The translations under genes and the position numbers were made by a program. Below, piece after piece: positions 33,813 through 44,900 of a stretch of 64,000 bases of DNA. Origin of the DNA: Bryum argenteum (lineage: Eukaryota; Streptophyta; Bryopsida; Bryales; Bryaceae); contig CM073324.1 in assembly GCA_037043015.1 (NCBI GenBank), positions 923,413 to 987,412 on the forward strand, read 5' to 3'. Numbering within the stretch: the stretch's first letter is position 1; each line of letters begins with the position of its first letter. Below the pieces are notes generated by a model. It was not told the DNA's origin. It saw only the letters and a list, made by a program, of their open reading frames with translations, and did not search any database.

Positions 33813-35156
33813 CTATTTTTCTTTTGTGTATATTATAGACATGGCATGGTGTATAGCAATTGTGTTAATTTCTCTGAATGTATTTTTTATAAGTTTCTTT
33901 GGTATTTTGAGTTTGGTTTTTAGGATTTGCATAGAAGGGATGTATGTAGATGCTCTGGCACCTGATGTAATAACTATTAGTGGTTCAACTATCCAACCTT
34001 TGTTAGTAATATCGTTGATGAGAGGTTGATATTTATCTATCTTTCTCTCAATGGTATCTGGTGAGAATCTATCATTACAATATGTGAATTCAATAAATTG
34101 TACCTTTAAATTGTTGTTGGGAGATGTAGGGGGGTTTGATTGGTAAGGTAGTCCTTTTATGCATAGTATGTCTGGTTTGAGTCGTGCGTTACATTGGCAT
34201 CTGTGTTGTACGCATGTACATGGTAATAGCCATGGTGGGACTGTATTCTCCGATGGTTTGTCATTACATGTGCCCGCATTCATGAGGGTATAACATCTTG
34301 AATTTTTTGATGAAACTAGTAGTTTTTTAATTTCCCAAACTGCTTTATTGTGTCTTTTTTTTCTAAGCGCATGTATATGGTGTTGTTTGCATTTTAATAA
34401 TACATGTAACCATGTGTCTGGATCTTGGGAGTCGCATATTGAGCATGTGATTGATGGATATAACTCTCTGCCAAAAAATAGTTGTTTTCTAGCATTGCCC
34501 ATATATTGACCATGTCTTAGTTTTAGGAGGCATGTTTTTTGGGAGTCCGTTACCTGTTTATTTGTCCAGAATTCATTGGATAGTTTACAATCTATGTCAG
34601 TGTTACTTATCCACTTATTTATATTGGGAAAATTTGTTGCAATGTCTATTAAGTTGTTTTCTTTGTCATTTTTAATAATATATTTTTCAAGGAATCTTAT
34701 AGGGCCTTTATCTGGGGTATCCTCCATAGAATGCCACCAGTCTCTCTGAAAATAATATGGTGTAGAATGTGCAAATTCATGTGGTAGAGTTGCATTGTGA
34801 TACTCTTTGTCTCTACCTTGTTTGGCTAGTTCATCAACTTTTTCGTTGCCATCTATATTTGCATGAGCTCGTACTTTATACAATGATGTAGGTTGTGTTC
34901 TTTGTTGCAAAAGTGTTACTATATTTTGTAGAATGGTTTTGTCTGGGTGGTTATTATGTTGGGTGGGGTGTTTGAGCTGTGTTTGGATATTGTATAGGCC
35001 ATTTAAACAATCTGTGAAAATGTGTGCAGGTTCATTAGGGTATTTGGAGGTAATAATTTGTAGGGTTGTGTATATTGCCATTATTTCAGCTCTAAATATA
35101 TTTGTAAACCTGGGAGTCTTATGGCGAGTTCTATCGCTCAAGTGCACATACACCAT
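33813..35156 (-). mobile_element. 5'-truncated LINE, RNase H domain and C-terminal region of ORF2
   Basis: A 447-aa open frame on the minus strand. It begins inside an RNase H domain: RAEIMAIYTTL (catalytic Glu), HIFTDCLNGL (catalytic Asp), then HANIDGNEKVDELAKQG (final Asp region). A Cys/His cluster follows (CSICDSQDPDTWLHVLLKC, then HHIHALRKKRHNKAVW), like the zinc-knuckle region after the reverse transcriptase in plant LINEs. The first catalytic Asp and the whole reverse transcriptase are missing, i.e. the copy is 5'-truncated at about 35156, as usual for LINE retrotransposition. The frame is still open over 1.3 kb, so the insertion is fairly young. Confidence 0.85.
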
Positions 35157-35640
35157 CTCTTACTTTCCATTTTCTATCCTCTAATCCCAAATCCCCATCT
35201 CTTGTTCTGTGATTTCCATCTTCTACTCCCAAATCCCCATCCTTTGTTTCTTGTCTCCATTTAAAACGTTGAAATATGAGAATGGAAGACAAGGAACATG
35301 AGAATGGAAGACAAGGAACATGAGAATGGGAGACAAGGAACAAAGGATAAGCAACCAAAAATGTAGTATGGGAAGCAGAGGTTGGGGAATAAAGGAGCTA
35401 GGATGGAGGTTGGAAAACATGAGATATGAGACGAGGAACGAGGAAACCGAGTTGGGAGACTAGGATATTTGAGGTAATCAAGGATATGGATAAAGAAACG
35501 AAAGTGACAAATGGAAAGCGGGGATAGGAAATCGGGAACAAGCGAGCAAGGGACAATGGACGATAAATGGAGAGCGAGGGGAGGGGGGCGATCGAGGGGA
35601 GACGAGGAACTCATGTAAGATAAGCGCCAACTCTTAATCT
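35157..35640. repeat. Purine-rich simple and minisatellite sequence
   Basis: GA-rich on the plus strand from about 35270. It includes three 22-bp units beginning GAGAATGGAAGACAAGGAAC at 35278, 35300 and 35322. Before that it is pyrimidine-rich with the repeated word CCCAAATCCCCAT. It looks slippage-generated and is adjacent to the truncated LINE end. Confidence 0.75.
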
Positions 35641-35779
35641 CCCTCTAAACATTAAAGAGCGCGAAATGAAGAGTAGATGTGTTATGACGATGGGTACTTC
35701 ATCTGTTAACGTATTTTGAGAGCTCCAAACTCCAAAACTATGATTCTATACAACCAAGTTGGCTTTAGGGTATACTAAG

Positions 35780-36070
35780 TTTTCCACTCTTTTGTTTAAA
35801 CTTTTAATAGTAAAATATTAAAAGAACTATGATTAAAGGAAGTGGTAGAAATTTCAACCATTGGATCTTCACCTTTCGTAGGATCATAATGTTCAAAGTT
35901 GATGCACAAAATTGATTTGGCCATCTTTGGCAAATGATAATCTACTTTGTGTAAATGAGGAGTTGATGATTCTTCCCCTCAAATTTTGTTCATATATTTT
36001 CCCATATATATATCTAAGCCGTACGTGCCCATGCAAAGTTTTAAAGACTCATTTGACTTTAAAACTTTAA
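35780..36070 (+). repeat. Dispersed repeat family C, copy 2
   Basis: Homologous to 32220-32520 (see there); ends near CATGCAAAGTTTTAAAGACT and passes directly into family A copy 3. Confidence 0.6.
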
Positions 36071-36109
36071 TCAAACTTTAGTAAAACTTTAGTCAAAGAA
36101 TAGTCTTGG

Positions 36110-36700
36110 AATGTTAGAAACAACCAACAAGTTTATATAGGGAAAGTAGTCCATAACTAGACTTCTTGCACTCAAATATATCCCTTATCTCCAAAACGAC
36201 TTCAATTATGTCAAGGTTTTCCACCACACAAACTAGACTTCATTTTCAATTCATCACAAAAGGTAAAGTCAAAATCCACTACACTGAATAGGTAGATTAG
36301 TGTTAGATTTTTATAAGATTTGAAAATGCTGTAAGTTTTTACTTTTGATAAAAAAAAATTACCAAGAGTATTGATTCCAATATTGTGGAAGGATCCCCAT
36401 TTTGATGGATGTAGAGGGTAAAAATATTGACCAACAGTAAAAACTTATAACATGTTTATATAAATTACTGTATCTAACACTAATCTACCTATTTAGTATA
36501 GTGAATTAAGGAGATATAGCCTGCAAATATCATCCACTTTTTCACTTTTTCCATTGTGGAAACATCATTGTAGATCTAATTCCAAAAGTACTTCTTTTCT
36601 AAGGAATTGGAATAGTAAAACATGCCACATGTTTCAAAAAGCAGAAATTAATAAATCCGACACAAAAATTCATGCCATAAAATTTTAACATCTTCAATTG
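36110..36700 (+). repeat. Dispersed repeat family A, copy 3 (interrupted)
   Basis: Aligns with copy 1 on both sides of a 217-bp insert. The left part contains GTCAAGGTTTTCCACCAC and AAACTAGACTTC (2881-2915 in copy 1). The right part has GAATTAAGGAGATATAGCC, then GTGGAAACATCATTGTAGAT. The insert at 36282-36498 has inverted-repeat ends and is absent from copies 1 and 2. Confidence 0.75.
36282..36498. mobile_element. MITE nested in family A, about 30-bp TIRs, TA target site
   Basis: Terminal inverted repeats of about 30 bp: 36279-36308 and the complement of 36472-36501 match at about 28 of 30 positions (core AATAGGTAGATTAGTGTTAG). TA dinucleotides flank the element, as for Tc1/mariner-class MITEs. 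The interior (about 160 bp) is AT-rich and non-coding. Its absence from the equivalent position of family A copy 1 (near 2960) defines an empty site. Confidence 0.85.
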
Positions 36701-37092
36701 AAACAAGGCCTTCACCATGTGGAATCCAACCCAACAAGTTTCATCTAAAACAAAGTTTAGATATAGAAGATGTGACACATCAAAGTTTATGGTTGACATC
36801 CAAAATGTTCGAATTCAACATGTGACGCATTTATGGGTCAAACCAAGTGTGAGCATAAATTAGTTCTTGGAGCCAAATGACTCTGATCTAAAATCTTTCT
36901 CAAAGTATCTTGCATTGCTGAACTTGTGATCTGGTAACCACATCATTTACATGCATACATACTTGAGCTGTTAACTACTAAAACACATTATGTGCAATGC
37001 AATATAAAGTAGGAATGCCTAAAGGTAGACTTGGTTCCTTTATATTCAATTTTGACCGTCACTGTATGGTATACAGGTGGAAGTGTTCATGT
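36701..37092. other. AT-rich intergenic DNA
   Basis: Continues weakly into family A-like sequence on the left. No gene or RNA is recognised. Confidence 0.4.
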
Positions 37093-37644
37093 ACCACAAG
37101 CCTTGGTTTGGTGGTTAGGGCTCATGGCCCCCAATGAAGAGGTCACAAGTTCTATTCCCCATGCTAGCATGGTGCTCACCACTACAATCCACCTAACTAT
37201 TGTGGGGGTCCTTGGACCTTGTTGTATGGGTACCTCAAAGCCCTTTGGGGGATACTATGTCAAGTATCTTCAAGGCACTAGTAACTAGCTAGAAACTAGC
37301 GTTGTTATAGTGTTCACCCTCGAGAGGGGGAATTAGTATTGTTCAAATGTCCCCTTGTCCGTTAGGCACCACAAGCCTTGGCTTGGTGGTTAGGGCTTAG
37401 GCCCCCAATGAGGAGGTCGTGGGTTCTATTCCCCATGCCGGCATGCTGCTCACCACTATAGTCCACCCAACTATTGTGGGGGGTCTTTGGACCTTGTTGT
37501 ATGGGTACCTCAAAGCCCTTAGGGGGGATTCTATGTCAAGTATCTTCAAGGCATTAGTAACTAGGCTAGAAACTAGCGTAGTTATAGTGTCCACCCTCGA
37601 GAGGGGGAAGTAGTATTGTTCCAATTTCCCCTTGTCCGGTGGCC
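37093..37644 (+). mobile_element. Two tandem tRNA-derived SINE-like units
   Basis: Two near-identical units of about 275 bp start at 37093 and 37368 with ACCACAAGCCTTGGYTTGG. Each has an A-box-like segment (GGTTTGGTGGTTAGG / GGCTTGGTGGTTAGG) and about 35 nt later a B-box-like segment (GGGTTCTATTCCCC in unit 2, near 37430). This is the spacing of an internal pol III promoter. The bodies share GGGTACCTCAAAGCCCTT and end at TCCCCTTGTCCG. They do not fold as a complete functional tRNA. Interpreted as a tandem or dimeric SINE; the family is not recognised. Confidence 0.6.
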
Positions 37645-37805
37645 ATTGGGATATTAGCATTACGAACGAACACTTCATTCACGCCGGCCCCTTAGAAAGG
37701 GACTGGAGTTTTTATCTATCTCTCCCCTTGTCCAGTGGTCATCGAGATATTAGCATAACGAACGAGCCGACCCCTAGAAAGGGACCGGAGTTTCTATCTA
37801 TCTCG
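37628..37805 (+). repeat. Direct duplication of about 90 bp after the SINE units
   Basis: CCCCTTGTCCGGTGGCCATT at 37627 and CCCCTTGTCCAGTGGTCATC at 37724 each start a block containing GATATTAGCAT, ACGAACGA, AGAAAGGGAC and TATCTATCTC. The second block is about 14 bp shorter owing to one internal deletion. Confidence 0.8.
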
Positions 37806-38923
37806 AAGTGTTCTCCAACACGACGAAACTGATGAAGGGACGCATATATATGCTTGGCATGTGTCCTTGGTGTGGCGTTATAAAAAAGAAAAAGAAGTCA
37901 AACTTGCCCCTCACCTACGATACTGAATTGACTGGTCGGATAGTTTTTGACCTACCAAGTCCTTTTTCACAACAATCCCAATGTGAATCATGCAGCATCC
38001 TGAATAAAATGCTCAAATTATGTGAAGTAGGAAAGCAAAAGAAAGGCACCGTGAACTGAGTGCTTCTTTCGTACACCGACCCCGGACCTAGTTATTTCTC
38101 ATCCAACGGTGCCCCCCTCCTATTCTCTTTGATCGCCGACTGCATGGCCTATTCAACAGCCACTGTCGGCGCCAACGTGGCAGGCATCGACGGTACAGAT
38201 GACCCGGCTGATCCATCGGACGGCGCAACTCGTACCCAGTGACCGTTGGAAATGGCGGGGTCCGTTGGGCCACACCACACTAGATGAATGCAGACACATT
38301 TCATCCACCGGGGCCACTATTCATCCATTATTGTCTTCGAAACGCGGCTCTGAACTAGCCCAACGATAGCGAATTGGTCGTTTCGAGGGGTAAATTTTGC
38401 CTCCGTTGTCGTCCGCTTCACTTCAGCGAAGCGGTGATCGATTGCTAGCGTTTTGTTGATGAAAGTAGGTGGAGTACGTTCTTTGATTCCCGTGGACGAG
38501 ACTATCGAGAGCGGAATTAGTGACCCTCTGCATAATTCGTCACTCAGACGAGAGACTATCCGGCGTGTACAGTAGATGTCCGCGATTTTGCACTGTGGAG
38601 TTTCTACTTTCGTTGGAAAACATTTTGGTCGTAGGTGAGGGGATTGAACGAGGCTTCTTTCTTGAATTTTGATGATATTCATTTAGACTCGCGGGGTTGA
38701 GAAGCAGGGTGGAAGTTTTGAAGAGAATCCTACTGCGTTTTCTTATTTGAGGTTTTCTTGCAATTTTGATGATTTTGGATCATCGGCGGTCAGCTTTATA
38801 GTGAGTGGTCATTCAGACAAGGTTTTTCTTGATTGTCAGTGGAAGCGAAGGGATGTATTGGCTTTTCAGGTATTGAACGTTCTTAAGTTTTGTCTTTTTG
38901 GGAGTAGTGTTGACTGAGTGGAG
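37806..38923. promoter_or_regulatory. Upstream region and 5' leader of the kinesin gene
   Basis: From about 38280 onward the sequence is likely 5' leader/promoter. Before that is unassigned DNA. A minus-strand frame at 38317-38682 matches nothing recognised and is not called. Confidence 0.4.
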
Positions 38924-41900
38924 ATGGGGAAAGACTCGGGGATGATGAAGCTGTTCGCTTCGAAAGGGACGCGATCGCAATCGCCTGCTCGAGAAACCGC
39001 TGCGGAGATGGAACGCCGAGCTCTGTCTCCTATTCTTGTGAAGGCTCGGAACAAAGTGCCAGCACATCCACAGCATGGACACTCCAACATTGTTCATCCG
39101 ACTTCGCAAGCGTTAAAGAAGATTCCGTCGCTGGTAAATCAGAAAAGCCATAGCGGGGAGTATGTGGAAAATGTTACTACAGTTTCGCCGGGTACGCCGG
39201 AGCACAAGTTGTCAGCCCCAAGCACGCCGAAGAGCGCCACCAAGAAGAAGTTCGGGTGGAATGTAACTAGGCAGCCTCACGAGGACTCAACTCATGGTAG
39301 TTTTTTGTATTCTTCCCGGTCTCTTTTCGTTGTTATTCCTCTATGCTGCTCTGTGATCGTTAGCACTTCAAGCAACATCTTCTTGATCCTGGTTACACAA
39401 CGGATTATTTTGACCTCGAATTACGCTGACAACGGTGCAATCACGTACTCATTTCGTGAGAGCGAATCGTAGTCCGCCCATTCTGTCCGATCGTCTTAGG
39501 TGTTCCCTTCGCGATCTGTCAAATGATTACTAGCGCGATCGTTCTTGATTTTGGGAGACTCGCCACGGAGATGGATACTAGAATCTCTTGGTTTCCGAGC
39601 ATCATCGCAGATCTTCGTAATAATGACGCCGATCTGAAGAAGTACTTTGCGCTGTCGGGCAGGATGTTCTTGCGCTCCTGCTTTGGCTGTTTAAACTGTC
39701 GGAGGCATTGTGATGTCCGTGTAGTTCACTCAGACTTGTAGAAGACCAATTTTTAGCACATCCCTGTAGCCCGCATTGTTCCATGTACCTCACTCTTCGC
39801 ATAGTTTCTTCGGGATCATAGTTCTGGAAATTCAACTTCCTGTTCAAGGAGTTCCAGATTCTTGTCATCACCTTGCTAGTGGTAGTAGTCTCGCTTGCCC
39901 TCCAAGATACTCCTTCCTTTGACCCGAGTGCTTTTAGATGAAGAGACCTCTCATCTGGACTGCAGCGGCTACCCTATGCGTTTAGGGTAACCACAGGCTC
40001 TCCGAACTTTGGAATTTTCTGAGGGCTAGATTAGAATGCCGATCCTAGGTAAGAGCACTAGGAGTTTTAGGTACAATGGAAGTACTCCTCCCTGTACCTC
40101 TCCAAATACATCTCCAGGTAAAGTGCCTTTGTGCTCCTCATCTGTCACACTTCTGTCCTCTCATCACTTATTTGATGAACTACGAAGTTCTTGGTAGCTT
40201 CTTGATTATGACAGTATATGAGACCATACGGAGCATTTAGACGCTCTTCCCACCGCTTCATGTGCCAATCTGGTCGAAATACTTCAGAGTCAATGTTCAG
40301 GGTAACCAAGCTTTTAGGTTGAGTGATGATACGTAGCTCAATAACTTACTGATGCTGTGAGAATTATTTCAAGTCAACGCTTGCTTCAGACTTGAATGTA
40401 CTAATTTTTGACTTTTAGCTGAACTATTCTGGTTAAGGTATTCTTAGGTCGAGAACATCCTCTGCTGCGTTTTGTTGTGTTCGAAGAGCAACTACGGAAT
40501 CAGACTAGCAGCTTGAATAACACTTTGGCTATTCAAGTGGGGTTAGTCTTTATCTGAGTGTCAATACTGAGTCAGTAGCTCGCTGTAAAGCTTTGTCTTC
40601 CTTGTTAATATGGGAAAATCTGCCTGGAAGCGGTTCTGTTTGTCAGAAATTATTTTGATCCCTCTTTCCAGCTTCTGATATACTTTTATACTCACTGAAG
40701 TATCCAAATTTGGGCAGGTTCTTTTGCGCTGAGGTCTGCAATGATTAGTGGCTCTCCAAAGCATCTGCGAAGTAGAGATGGATCTATGGAGTTTAATTAT
40801 CAGTTTTCAGATACATCTTCTTCATCGTCTTCCACATGCTCAGATCTTACCATCGCGAGCAGCAGCTTGTACTCAGGATATACAGTATCCACCAAGATAG
40901 GTTACGATTCTGAATCTGCCCCAAGCACACCCAGAAGCACTCCCAGAAACGCTCCTAGCAAAAATATTCCTCGACCAGGGAAGCCTGGAGTACATAGTTC
41001 TTCTGCTATTATTCAGAAGGGCGCTCAACGAGTGAATTCAAAGGGTGCTCAACAAACTCAACCATCTTTCGAACTGCATGAAGATCCCGAGTTCTGGAAC
41101 GATCACAATGTGCAGGTATGATCCCATTGCGTACAAGTGTGAGACAATGTTCTACACTGTCTTACGTTGTAATTCGTTGGACGTGCGTATGCTGTTCCAG
41201 TAACCTGTAATACTGTCCTGAGGCTGTATTTTGATTTTCTCCAGGTATTAGTACGGACACGTCCCGTGAGCAACTCAGAGGCATCAGGGACGGGTTTCAG
41301 CAGATGTGTTAGACAAGACAGCGCCCAAACCATTACATGGCTAGGACATCCGGAGACACGTTTTACCTATGACCATGTCGCGGGCGAGTCGATCACGCAG
41401 GTGCACATTGATCACCTTTTCAGTGATGCACCATTACAGTCAGGCACTGAGGGGGATTCAAGCCAGAGGCAAGAGTGCACTCACTGACGTAGTGTTCGTG
41501 ATGCAGGAAGATCTTTTCAAAGTTGCAGGTACTCCAATGGTAGAGAATTGCATGCGAGGCTACAATAGCAGTATGTTCGCTTATGGTCAGACGGGGAGTG
41601 GCAAGACTTATACAATGCTAGGAGATATTGATGACCTTGCGTACCGACCAAGCCCGCAACGTGGGATGACACCTCGCATATTCGAGTACCTGTTTTCCAG
41701 AATCCAACAAGTGAGTGATTTTCGTATACATAGGAGTTTTCATTTTTAACTGTCCCCTTTCCTACGAATTTCTGATGTCTTACGAATTTCCTACAAATTT
41801 CTGACGTCCTACGAATTTCCGACGAATTTCTTATGTCCTACGAATTTCTCCTTTATGGTTACTCCTTGTTACTGAAATTAGAACACGGTTTTTCGAACGT

Positions 41901-44900
41901 GGGCTGTTCAGGAAGAGCAACTTCGAGAACATGAGCAATTAAAATTCGTATGCAAGTGCTCTTTTCTAGAGATATACAATGAGCACATTACAGATTTGTT
42001 GGAACCATCGTCCACCAACTTGCAGGTACTGTCAAGTCGCCATCTCCCTAGACTTATTTTCTAGGTTCTCCTTTTGGTGTGACTGGGTTCCAGACAATCC
42101 ACTTATTCTTGTTATGCACAGATCCGAGAGGACACGAAGTCCGGAGTCTACGTCGAGAATTTAACAGAGGTTGAGGTCAAAAGCGTCCAAGATGTGGTTC
42201 AGCTTCTCATCCAAGTAAGTCTTCCTTGCTTCTGATTTTTGTTGCATATTAGGCCTGGCTAGCGAGCGCAGTCTTACATGACGGGTTTATGAAATTGGCT
42301 TCAGGGGGCTTCCAATCGGAAAGTTGCAGCGACAAACATGAACAGGGAGAGCAGTAGATCACACAGTGTTTTTGCCTGCAGTGTCGAAAGCAAGGTATGG
42401 ACACCAGACTCACCCTGTCATTACTTGCTTGAAGCTTTCATGGTTGCGAATGATTCCACCGGAGAGTGTCGTTCATCTGTAGGTACATGTCATAATAGTC
42501 CAAGCCAACTTCATTTTTTCTGTTTCTGTTTGTGCAGTGGGAGAGCAACTCGTTGACCAACATCAGATTCAGCCGCTTGAACCTTGTGGATCTTGCTGGG
42601 TCGGAAAGGTCAGATTCATTATTTGTTTTTGTGCTTGCAACCGCAATCTGAGTTGCATATCAGCTGACGGTTGATGTTGAAATGTTAATGGATCTCAACC
42701 TCGTTTAATTGCTTTCATCAACAGACAAAAGTCCTCGGGAGCTGAAGGTGATCGTCTTAAAGAAGCAGCTAACATCAACAAATCTCTTTCGACCCTTGGG
42801 TATACGATCTTTCTTCTTATACTGTTCGCAATTACATGTATATTAATCGGTAGGATAAACGCAGACCTTTGCGGTTTCTTGATGTCATTATGATGCTTTG
42901 TTACAGGCTGGTTATCATGATTCTTGTGGATGTTGCCAATGGGAAACAGCGCCATGTGCCTTACCGAGATTCCAAGCTCACATTCCTTCTGCAGGTACTT
43001 AGTTAATTTATACTTCATCAAATACTCTCGATTCTTGCATCACTATTCTGATTTTATGACGTAGTGAAGAAATTGACGTCTGCCTGATGCCACAGTTGTC
43101 GTTTGGGCTTGTTCTGCACTCTGCAGGATTCTCTGGGAGGAAATTCTAAAACAACTGTCATCGCCACCATCAGTCCCTCGAATGTGTACGTATCCTGTCC
43201 TGGTTAACTGAGTCTGATGTTGTGTACGTCATTCAGGTTTGTCTTCAGCTTCTGTTTAATATACATCCAGTTCTGTAGAATGTCTCTACCGGTACCCACC
43301 GTAAGCTTCGCGAAGTTCTTCTGAGGTAGGACTTCGCTGGAATTGATGTCATTTCCTGTACATTTTCAAGTTTTAACAAGCTGATGACAATTTACTGTGA
43401 TGCAGCAATGCGATGGAAACGATGAGCACACTGAGATTTGCGCAGCGAGCGAAGTTTATACGCAACAATGTAAGAACATTCACACATCAGTGGATGTCTA
43501 TGTTCAATTCGAGAACTGTAGTCAAAGCTTTAAAATCAGAGGGTTAATGACACTGTAATTTTACTTGCAGGCTCATGTGAACGAGGATTCTTCAGGTGAT
43601 GTGCTTGCACTACGTCGTGAAATTCAGCAATTAAAGGTACAAACACTTCTCTCAGAAGGAATTTGAGCATTGAGAAGTACCCTTGGTTGGCACTCGACGC
43701 TTTGTCTCGCAATGCTTGATGTACTTGATCCCTGACGTGCAGGAAGAAATAAGCCAGCTGAAACTGCATGGTGTGTCGGATTTGCCATTACCGGAAGGCG
43801 ATCAGCAGAATCTCGCGGCGATAATTCCCAACCCTGGATACAGCTCAAATAACTTACTCCACAAGGTGATTAGAGGAATCTTCTCCAGAAAGATTTTCTT
43901 CTGCTCCTATTGTGGAACTTAACCCGTATTATGTTTTGAGGTTACAAATGCTTACGTAATAGAAATTTAATGCTGATTGTAGATAAGAGCAGTGGAGGCT
44001 GCGCTATCAGCTGCACTGCGAAGGGAGCAGCAGGCTCAATCCACAGCAAAGCGATATGCTGCCGAAATTGACCAGCTACAATCTTTGGTAATCTTTTCAA
44101 GTTTCGTTGTTCTCAATGTTTAATGCACTGATCCATTCCGCTTGATATGGATCCGTAGCTATAACGTGTATAATCATCTGGTCAGGCTTCAAATGTACTG
44201 TACATAGTTCGAGGATGTTCTTGGCTATGTACTCCACTGTTTACCTGTTAGTAGTGTCGATACTGTTGATGTGTCGATTGCCAATCATCTTATAATACAC
44301 AATTTCAGTTCACGTCTCAATAGTGATGGGATATTTCAGCTCATTTCGAGACATGGTCCTGCTTTTTGTGCTCACCGTTGACCCTCTTATCGCAGGTTCA
44401 ACAGCGTGATCAGAACTCTCAGAGTGGTAAAATGATACTCCGCTTCAGAGACGATAAAATTCGCAGATTAGAAGAAGCGGTGTCGGGGAGATTACCAATA
44501 GATGACTATTTGGTGGAGGAAAACAAGCGACTGGGTGAAGAGCTTGAGCTTGTTAGAGCCCAGATCGACCGTAATCCAGAGCTCACCCGGTTTGCCATGG
44601 ACAATATTCGACTTCAGGAACAAGTCCGGGGGTATGCCCTCGCCCTTGCGCTGATCTTGACTGTGACTATATATACTCGGATACTTTCGCAAGTGCATAC
44701 CTATTCCAATTTGGGACGGTGGGTGTTGCTGCTCATACCCGTTCTCTTATGGACAGTTTTCAAGAGTTTCATGAACGAGGGGAGCGTGCGATGATGGTTG
44801 AAGAGATAGCAAATCTCAGAGATCAGGTTATACTACGCTCCTGTTCAAGAGATGTTTCCACTATAAACCAACGAAGATATTTCCCAAAAACACATTGGAA

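Noticed and set aside
37093..37160. Functional tRNA gene at the head of the SINE-like unit
   Set aside because: A/B box spacing is right, but B-box substitutions (GGTTCTATTCC) and lack of pairing stems favour a SINE relic.
38317..38682. Minus-strand 121-codon frame upstream of the kinesin
   Set aside because: No recognisable motif; lies in the presumed kinesin leader/promoter and is likely a chance frame.
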